This document shows, one piece after another, positions 13,848 through 19,495 of a DNA stretch of 19,495 nt. The DNA is from an uncultured Phascolarctobacterium sp. (GTDB lineage Bacteria; Bacillota; Negativicutes; Acidaminococcales; Acidaminococcaceae), in assembly GCA_905207485.1 (NCBI GenBank), contig CAJLLL010000038.1, positions 1 to 19,495 on the forward strand, given 5' to 3'. Positions within the stretch are counted from its first letter, which is position 1. Each line of letters opens with the position of its first letter. The translations under genes and the position numbers were made by a program. The notes below the pieces were generated by a model. It saw only the letters and a program-made list of their open reading frames with translations. It was not told where the DNA came from and made no database searches.

Positions 13848-15248
13848 ATGAGAGAAAAATTTGATGTTGCCATTATCGGCGCCGGAGTCTCCGGAGCTGC
13901 CGCCGTTTTTGCTGCCTATGAATTTTCGCTGAAATACCCCGAATTAAAGGTGGTTATTTTAGAAGAAGGGCACCCTATTGACCAGCGTAAATGCCCGCTT
14001 GCGCAGAAGAAAGTAGACCATTGCCTGCGCTGCGTGCCTTGCGATATTATGCGCGGTTTTGGCGGTGCAGGTGCGTTTTCTGACGGCAAGTACAATTTTA
14101 CAACAGAGTTTGGCGGCTGGCTGAATGAGTATCTGCCGCATAATGAGGTTATCGAACTTATTGACTATGTTGATGAACTTAACTGCCGCCACGGTGCGCC
14201 CGGCGAATATTTCAGCACCAAAAACTGTACCATTGGCTCTAAAGCGCTTGGTTATGATTTGCACCTGTTAAACGCCAAAGTGCGCCATTTGGGTACGGAA
14301 AATAACCTTATCATAATGGAAAACATCTATAAATATTTACTTGAAAACGGTATTGAAATCCGCTGCAACAGCCATGTTGAAAAAATTACGCGTGAGGGCG
14401 AAGGTTTTGTTCTGCCTGTAAGCGGCAAAGGCGAAATTGAATGTACCTATTTAATTGCAGCACCAGGCCGCGCAGGTGCGGAATGGTTTACCGAACAATG
14501 CAAAACGCTTGGATTGAGCTTTATTAACAACCAGGTTGATATCGGCGTGCGCGTGGAAGTACCTGCACAGGTATTTAAGCATATTACAGATGAAGTTTAC
14601 GAAGCAAAGCTTGTATACCGCACGCAGCGCTATAACGATTTGGTACGTACCTTCTGCATGAATCCTAACGGTTATGTTGTTGCCGAAAACACCGATGGCA
14701 TTGTAACCGTTAACGGCCATAGCTACCGCGACCCGAAACTGCACAGCAATAACACCAACTTTGCGCTTTTGGTAAGCAACACCTTTACCGAACCGTTTAC
14801 CGAACCGCATCAGTACGGAAAACGTATTGCCTCCTTCAGCAACATGCTGGGCGGCGGTGTGCTTTTGCAGCGCTTTGGCGATTTAATTAACGGCCGCCGC
14901 ACCAACGAGCGCCGTCTTAAAAAGAGCTTTACCAAGCCGACACTGAATGCAACTCCCGGCGATTTAAGCCTGGTACTGCCAAAACGCCAGCTTGATGATA
15001 TTATTGAAATGATTTATGCGCTTGATAAAATTGCTCCCGGCATGGCAAATGCCGATACTCTTTTATACGGCGTGGAAGTTAAATTTTACAGCGCGCGCCT
15101 TGAACTTGACGGCAAACTGGAAACTAAAATTCCTAACCTGTTTGCCTGCGGCGACGGCGCCGGCATTACGCGCGGCTTATCGCAGGCAAGCGCCAGCGGC
15201 GTGCATGTAGCAAGACAAATTGGCGAACGTGCCAGACTTGGCAAATAA
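13848..15248 (+). CDS. FAD-dependent oxidoreductase, COG2509 type
   Basis: This 466-residue flavoprotein has an N-terminal dinucleotide site IIGAGVSGA (G11, G13, G16) and an acidic strand end LEEG. Four cysteines follow (C49, C59, C62, C65), then GFGGAGAFSDGKYN, and near the C terminus LFACGDGAGITRGLSQASASG, the second FAD-binding stretch. The pattern matches the uncharacterised FAD-dependent dehydrogenase group COG2509. The reaction is unknown. The four cysteines just before the GGAGAFSDGK block could bind an iron-sulfur cluster or zinc. AAGGAG lies 7 bases before the ATG. Its neighbours are DUF190 upstream and a nucleoside-type ABC transporter 21 bp downstream, suggesting one transcript. 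Confidence 0.85.
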   Translation: MREKFDVAIIGAGVSGAAAVFAAYEFSLKYPELKVVILEEGHPIDQRKCPLAQKKVDHCLRCVPCDIMRGFGGAGAFSDGKYNFTTEFGGWLNEYLPHNEVIELIDYVDELNCRHGAPGEYFSTKNCTIGSKALGYDLHLLNAKVRHLGTENNLIIMENIYKYLLENGIEIRCNSHVEKITREGEGFVLPVSGKGEIECTYLIAAPGRAGAEWFTEQCKTLGLSFINNQVDIGVRVEVPAQVFKHITDEVYEAKLVYRTQRYNDLVRTFCMNPNGYVVAENTDGIVTVNGHSYRDPKLHSNNTNFALLVSNTFTEPFTEPHQYGKRIASFSNMLGGGVLLQRFGDLINGRRTNERRLKKSFTKPTLNATPGDLSLVLPKRQLDDIIEMIYALDKIAPGMANADTLLYGVEVKFYSARLELDGKLETKIPNLFACGDGAGITRGLSQASASGVHVARQIGERARLGK

Positions 15249-15269
15249 TTAAACGGGTGGGAAGGAATT

Positions 15270-16793
15270 ATGGTAACACCGTTAATAAGCATGCTCGGGA
15301 TTACGAAACGCTTCCCGGGCGTGATAGCCAATAACAAGATAAATTTAGAGCTGTACCCCGGCGAAATTCATGCCCTGCTCGGCGAAAACGGCAGCGGAAA
15401 AAGTACCCTGATGAGTATTTTAACGGGGCTTTACCAGCCAACGGAAGGCAAAATTCTGGTAGAAGGCAGGGAAACACAGTTTTCTTCACCTGCCGATGCG
15501 ATAAAAAACGGCATTGGCATGGTGCATCAGCATTTTAAGCTGATTGAATCTTTTACGGTTGCCGAAAATATTGCTTTAAGCGATACCAAAGGCAGTTTTT
15601 TGCTTGATACGGCACAGATTGAAGCAGACATTGCAGAATTAAGCAGTTACTATGGGCTTAAAATAGACCCGCAGGCGTATATATGGCAGCTTGGCGTGGG
15701 CGAAAAACAGCGCGTTGAAATTTTGCGCATGCTGTACCACAAAAGCAAAGTGCTTATTTTGGATGAACCTACGGCGGTGCTTACGCCGCAGGAAACCCGC
15801 GAACTGTTTGTCAACCTGCGTAAAATGGCAGATAACGGCTGTGCGGTAGTGTTTATTTCCCATAAACTCAACGAAGTTGAAGAACTTGCCGACCGTATTA
15901 CCGTACTGCGCAGCGGCGTTGTCAGCGGGCATATGTCTAAAGAACAGATTAACCGCAATGCGCTTATACAGATGATGGTAGGGCGCGAGCTTAATACTTC
16001 TTATGACCGCAAGCCTGCGCAAAGCGGCGATGTGGTATTAAAACTGGATAAAATTTCCGCACTGGGCGATATGCGCACGCTGGCGCTTGATAATGTCAGC
16101 TTTGAAATCCGCGCCGGAGAAATTTACGGTATTGCGGGCGTAAGCGGCAACGGACAGCGCGAACTTGCCGAAGTAATTGCCGGTATGCGTCTTGCAATGG
16201 GCGGCAAAATGTATTACTGCGGTCAGGATTTTACCAATAAACCGCCGCGTGCCAAAATTGAAGCAGGCATCAGCTATGTGCCGGAAGACCGTCTCGGCAC
16301 CGGGCTTGCTTCCAATTTAAGCAGTGTGGACAACATAATTTTAAAAGAATACAAAGGACGTTTTGCCGATGGCTGGCGCATTAAATGGCAGGCTGCCGTA
16401 AGCGCCGCCAAACATACGGTAGAAGAATTTGATATTAAGCAGGGCAGCATTTACCAGCCTGTAAAAATGATGAGCGGCGGCAACATTCAAAAGCTGCTGT
16501 TAGGGCGCGAAATTGCTGACAAGCCTAAACTGATGGTGGTATTGTACCCTGTACGCGGGCTTGATATCGGCGCTATTGAAGCAGTACATAAACTGCTGTT
16601 GAAATTAAAAGAGCAGAATACGGCGATACTTTTGGTATCGGAAGAACTGGAAGAAATTGCCGCTCTTGCCGACCGTGTGGGCGTAATGTTCGCCGGCAAA
16701 CTTATGGGCGAGTTCCCTGTGCAGGATATGGACATTGAAAAAATCGGTGCATTGATGGCCGGAGTTAAAGATAACGGAGGTGAAGGCAAATGA
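15270..16793 (+). CDS. ABC transporter ATP-binding protein, BMP/nucleoside (CUT2-like) type, two NBDs
   Basis: This 507-residue protein carries two ATPase domains. NBD1 has Walker A GENGSGKST (38-46), signature LGVGEKQRVEI (141-151), Walker B VLILDEPT (161-168) and H198. NBD2 has a degenerate P-loop GVSGNGQ (290-296) and a good signature MSGGNIQK (401-408), but its Walker B region reads VVLYPVRGLD, without the Asp-Glu pair, and its switch histidine is replaced (VSEEL). Only one full catalytic site is therefore expected, as in RbsA-type proteins. It powers uptake through the two permeases that follow. The next gene overlaps its stop by four bases (ATGA). Such systems (YufO/BmpA group) import nucleosides or purines; the exact substrate is inferred. 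Some pipelines wrongly call this family a heme or sugar importer. Confidence 0.88.
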   Translation: MVTPLISMLGITKRFPGVIANNKINLELYPGEIHALLGENGSGKSTLMSILTGLYQPTEGKILVEGRETQFSSPADAIKNGIGMVHQHFKLIESFTVAENIALSDTKGSFLLDTAQIEADIAELSSYYGLKIDPQAYIWQLGVGEKQRVEILRMLYHKSKVLILDEPTAVLTPQETRELFVNLRKMADNGCAVVFISHKLNEVEELADRITVLRSGVVSGHMSKEQINRNALIQMMVGRELNTSYDRKPAQSGDVVLKLDKISALGDMRTLALDNVSFEIRAGEIYGIAGVSGNGQRELAEVIAGMRLAMGGKMYYCGQDFTNKPPRAKIEAGISYVPEDRLGTGLASNLSSVDNIILKEYKGRFADGWRIKWQAAVSAAKHTVEEFDIKQGSIYQPVKMMSGGNIQKLLLGREIADKPKLMVVLYPVRGLDIGAIEAVHKLLLKLKEQNTAILLVSEELEEIAALADRVGVMFAGKLMGEFPVQDMDIEKIGALMAGVKDNGGEGK

Positions 16794-17860
16794 AGATAGT
16801 GCTTGAAAAACGCCTTGGGCAAAGCCTTAAAGCACAAATTGGTCTGCCTGTTGCCTCCGCTTTTATGGCACTGGTATTTTGCGGCATATTTTTTGCCCTT
16901 ACCGGCAAAGACCCGTTTTTGGTTTATGACAGCATGTTCAGCGGTGCGCTTGGCAATGATTATGGGCTTTCCGAAACCATTGTAAAAATGATTCCGCTGG
17001 CGTTATGTGCTCTCGGCATTGCCGTTGCCTTCCGCATGCAAATTTGGAATATCGGCGCGGAAGGGCAGTTTTACATGGGGGCATGCGCCGCAACATGGGT
17101 GCCGCTTAACTTTCCTGATTTACCGGCAGTTATCATGCTGCCCGCCATGTTTGTGCTTGGCGCACTGGCAGGCGGCCTGTGGGGCTTATTGGCAGGCTGG
17201 TTTAAAACCCACTGGCTTGTAAACGAGCTTATCAGCACTTTAATGATGAACTATATTGCCATCCTTTGGGTGGATTATCTTGTATACGGCGACTGGCGCG
17301 ACCCCAATGGGCTGAACTTCCCGCTGACGGCAGCGTTTCCCGATGCGGCAATGCTGCCAAGCTTTGGTGATTTGCGCGTACATGCCGGTATTTTTGTAGT
17401 GCTTATTGCGGCGGCTGCGTTTACGGTGCTGTTTAAAAGTTCACAATGGGGTTACGAAACGAAGGTTATCGGTTCTAACCCTGTGGCTGCGCGCTACGCA
17501 GGCATGAACATTCCGCGCAACGTGCTGCTTGCCATGTTCATCAGCGGCGCTGTCTGCGGACTGGCAGGCATGGTTGAAGTAAGCGGCATTGTCGGCAAAC
17601 TGCAGCACGGCATCAGCCCGGGCTATGGTTATACAGCTATTATTATTGCATGGCTGGCACGTTTGAACCCGCCTGCAATTATCTTGGTATCATTTTTGTT
17701 TGCTGTTATCCATGTCGGCGGCTTTATGCTGCAAACCATGGGCATTTCCGCTGCTGCGGCAACCATGCTGCAAGGCGCGGTGCTGTTTTTTGTAGTCGGC
17801 ACGGAAATTTTTACGGGCTACAAACTTCGTATTGTGAAAGGCGGTGCAGATAATGAGTGA
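16790..17860 (+). CDS. ABC transporter permease, BMP/nucleoside type (first subunit)
   Basis: This 356-residue multi-span inner-membrane protein is of the branched-chain-amino-acid/ribose permease superfamily (BPD_transp_2). It has an N-terminal helix at about 20-38, FRMQIWNIGAEGQFYMGA around residue 80, LVNELISTLMMNYIA, and GANPVAARYAGM-like GSNPVAARYAGMNIPRN, all typical of YufP-type permeases. GGAGGTGA precedes the ATG, which overlaps the ATPase stop as ATGA. It pairs with the second permease at 17853 to form the channel. Confidence 0.88.
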   Translation: MKIVLEKRLGQSLKAQIGLPVASAFMALVFCGIFFALTGKDPFLVYDSMFSGALGNDYGLSETIVKMIPLALCALGIAVAFRMQIWNIGAEGQFYMGACAATWVPLNFPDLPAVIMLPAMFVLGALAGGLWGLLAGWFKTHWLVNELISTLMMNYIAILWVDYLVYGDWRDPNGLNFPLTAAFPDAAMLPSFGDLRVHAGIFVVLIAAAAFTVLFKSSQWGYETKVIGSNPVAARYAGMNIPRNVLLAMFISGAVCGLAGMVEVSGIVGKLQHGISPGYGYTAIIIAWLARLNPPAIILVSFLFAVIHVGGFMLQTMGISAAAATMLQGAVLFFVVGTEIFTGYKLRIVKGGADNE

Positions 17861-18782
17861 AGATTTTATTATTTCGCTGCTTGCGGCGGCAATTACCATG
17901 GGCACGCCGCTTCTGTACGCCGCACTGGGCGAAGTTATCTGCGAGCGCAGCGGCATTATTAACCTTGGCGTGGAAGGCATGATGCTTATCGGCGCCTGCA
18001 CCGGTTTTATTGCCGGCAACAGTTTTGGTACGCCTTGGGCAGGCGTAGCTGCTGCCATCGTGGCCGGTGCGTTTTTAGCGCTGATTCATGCGTTTTTAAC
18101 CGTAACGCTGCGTGCCAACCAGGTTGTCAGCGGCCTTGCGGTAACGTTGTTCGGCACCGGGCTTTCCGGATATCTGGGTCAGGATTATGTAGGGCAGCCG
18201 GCAGCCGCTGTATTTAACAAAATAGCCCTGCCTGTTTTAAGCGATATTCCCATTATCGGCAGCATTTTGTTTAAGCAGGATGCCCTTGTGTATATCAGCT
18301 ATTTTCTGGTTCCGCTTGCAGCGTGGTATTTTTACAAAACACGCAGCGGTCTCTTCCTGCGCGCTATGGGCGAAAACCCTGCCGCTGTTGATGCTGCGGG
18401 CATTAACGTGTTTCGCCTGCGCTACCTTTATATTATCGTCGGCGGTGCGCTGGCAGGCATGGCAGGTGCGTATCTTTCGCTTGCCTATGCGCCGAGCTGG
18501 CTGGAAAATATGACGGCAGGACGCGGCTGGATTGCCGTTGCCCTTGTTATCTTCGCTTTGTGGGACCCGTGGCGTGCCATGGCAGGTTCCTATCTTTTCG
18601 GCGCTATTGACGCACTGGGCTTTAATTTGCAGGTGCTCGGCGTTCCTGTATCAGGCTTTATCCTCAATATGCTGCCGTATATCTTTACGGTACTGGTGCT
18701 TGTTGTGGTGCTCAAACGCCGCGGCGGGCGCAGCGCAGCTCCTCAGGCATTGGGGCTGCCTTATGACCGCGAAGAAAGATAA
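17853..18782 (+). CDS. ABC transporter permease, BMP/nucleoside type (second subunit)
   Basis: This 309-residue multi-span membrane protein starts MSEDFIISLLAAAITMGTPLLYAALGEVICERSGIINLGVEGMMLIGA, the usual start of YufQ-type permeases, with later RANQVVSGLAVTLFGTGLSGYLG, AMGENPAAVDAAGINVFRLRY and WIAVALVIFALWDP. The ATG at 17853 overlaps the first permease by eight bases. A GTG nine bases earlier is possible but less likely. It ends the transporter operon; no substrate-binding lipoprotein gene follows. A universal stress protein gene starts about 96 bp later. Confidence 0.88.
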   Translation: MSEDFIISLLAAAITMGTPLLYAALGEVICERSGIINLGVEGMMLIGACTGFIAGNSFGTPWAGVAAAIVAGAFLALIHAFLTVTLRANQVVSGLAVTLFGTGLSGYLGQDYVGQPAAAVFNKIALPVLSDIPIIGSILFKQDALVYISYFLVPLAAWYFYKTRSGLFLRAMGENPAAVDAAGINVFRLRYLYIIVGGALAGMAGAYLSLAYAPSWLENMTAGRGWIAVALVIFALWDPWRAMAGSYLFGAIDALGFNLQVLGVPVSGFILNMLPYIFTVLVLVVVLKRRGGRSAAPQALGLPYDREER

Positions 18783-18817
18783 TGCCAAAAATTTGCCTTT
18801 AAGCAGGATTTTAGCAA

Positions 18818-18864
18818 AAAAAGTAGAACTTTTTAGAACATAAAAGATATGGCAGAGCCATATC
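18818..18864 (+). promoter_or_regulatory. Two short AGA-loop hairpins before the first universal stress gene
   Basis: AAAAAGT-AGA-ACTTTTT (18818-18834) and GATATGGC-AGA-GCCATATC (18846-18864) are perfect inverted repeats with the same three-base loop. The second ends one base before the GGGAGG ribosome site (18865-18870). They may shape mRNA stability or translation start; the first could be a weak AT-only terminator of the transporter operon. Confidence 0.45.
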
Positions 18865-18878
18865 GGGAGGTGTGTAAT

Positions 18879-19316
18879 ATGTTTAAAAAAATTCTTGTGC
18901 CGGTCGATGGTTCCGAAACCTCGTGGCGCGCACTTAATAACGCTTTGGAAATCGGCAGAAAATTTGAAAGTGAAATAGTTGTAGTAAACGTAATTCAGCC
19001 TTATAACAACGCAGCGCTTTTGGCAGTTCCGCTTGACCACAGCACCATCAGCCGTGGCAACAGCGAACTTGAACGCATCGGCGACAAAGTTCTGGCTTAT
19101 GCCAAAGATATTGTCGGTGATTATCCGCATGAAGTAAGCTATGATATGGAAGTTGGCCATCCTTCTGAACGTATTATCGCACTTGCCAAAAAAGTAGAAG
19201 CAGATGCCATTGTTATCGGCAGCCGCGGTCTGTCCGGCATTGCCGAATTCTTCCTGGGCAGCGTCAGCAGCAAAGTATCCCAGTATGCTGCCGTACCGGT
19301 ACTGATTGTAAAATAA
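18879..19316 (+). CDS. Universal stress protein (UspA family), ATP-binding type
   Basis: This 145-residue cytosolic protein has the UspA fold: N-terminal KKILVPVDGSE (D10), and the ATP-binding pattern G114-x2-G117-x9-G127-S128 within IGSRGLSGIAEFFLGSVSSKV, ending VPVLIVK. This places it in the ATP-binding, MJ0577-like group. GGGAGG lies 8 bases before the ATG at 18879. A longer frame from 18849 starts inside the hairpin and is not favoured. It is followed 9 bp later by a second gene of the same family. The physiological signal is unknown. Confidence 0.9.
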   Translation: MFKKILVPVDGSETSWRALNNALEIGRKFESEIVVVNVIQPYNNAALLAVPLDHSTISRGNSELERIGDKVLAYAKDIVGDYPHEVSYDMEVGHPSERIIALAKKVEADAIVIGSRGLSGIAEFFLGSVSSKVSQYAAVPVLIVK

Positions 19317-19325
19317 AGTGATATT

Positions 19326-19495
19326 ATGCTGAAAAAAATACTGGTTGCTATCGACGGAACGGAATATTCTTGGCGTGCGTTGGAGTACGCCATGGCAGTT
19401 GCCAAAATGAATGATGCTGAACTGGTAGTGCTTACCGTCGCTAAAGAAGGTTTGCAGCATACGCCGCAGCTTCCTCTGGAAGGCGAACTGGCGGG
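19326..19495 (+). CDS. Second universal stress protein, cut by window end
   Basis: The first 56 codons read MLKKILVAIDGTEYSWRALEYAMAVAKMNDAELVVLTVAKEG and onward, clearly the UspA N terminus, and resemble the gene just before it (ILVPVDGSETSWRALNNAL). The gene runs off the right edge. A weak AAAGTGA site precedes the ATG. It is probably a tandem duplicate translated from the same mRNA. Confidence 0.85.
   Translation, partial: MLKKILVAIDGTEYSWRALEYAMAVAKMNDAELVVLTVAKEGLQHTPQLPLEGELA

Noticed and set aside
18651..19460. Minus-strand open frame of 269 aa at the right end
   Set aside because: It runs antisense across the permease end, the spacer and both universal stress genes and is low-complexity in character; no start signals.

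Overview
The window looks like a chromosomal segment from an anaerobic, low-to-mid GC Firmicute. The thiazole-type thi operon (thiS, short thiF, thiG, thiH, tenI), a TPP riboswitch, a BMP-type nucleoside ABC transporter and a COG2509-type flavoprotein together suggest Negativicutes (for example the Phascolarctobacterium/Acidaminococcus group). That placement is inference from gene content and style. No rRNA, tRNA, CRISPR array or transposase was seen.

Region 1 (1-2319) is strongly AT-rich and holds the end of what looks like a polysaccharide cluster. It contains a polysaccharide pyruvyl transferase broken by a one-base shift in a run of eight C, followed by an F420-hydrogenase-beta-like iron-sulfur protein that carries a run of seven G. 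From about 2344 the base use returns to that of the rest of the window. A small membrane-protein gene and the peroxide-stress gene yaaA follow, and yaaA is closed by a clear terminator.

Region 2 (3374-7271) starts with a 399-bp gene-free leader and promoter area, then a tight four-gene operon: M20 metallopeptidase, YjiH-like membrane protein, YjiG-like membrane protein, second M20 metallopeptidase. The two peptidases are same-length paralogues on either side of the membrane pair. E. coli has yjiH-yjiG next to the isoaspartyl dipeptidase iadA, so this is probably a transport-plus-hydrolysis unit for a small peptide or acyl-amino acid.

Region 3 (7278-10847) is the thiamin thiazole operon. A near-consensus promoter starts 7 bp after the M20 stop codon and drives a TPP riboswitch with two successive terminator-like hairpins, then thiS-thiF-thiG-thiH-tenI. 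Pyrimidine-branch and coupling genes are absent from the window. The operon meets the minus-strand unit tail to tail, with stop codons sharing a TTTTAAAA sequence.

Region 4 (10844-13295, minus strand) has a nickel/peptide-type ABC substrate-binding lipoprotein and a SAM-dependent methyltransferase, preceded by a structured leader with a strong terminator hairpin (likely attenuation). No permease or ATPase for this binding protein is in the window.

Region 5 (13385-19495, plus strand) carries a DUF190 protein, a COG2509 FAD protein with a four-cysteine cluster, and the ATPase and two permeases of a BMP-family nucleoside-type ABC transporter without its lipoprotein. Two universal stress proteins in tandem follow, the second cut by the window end.
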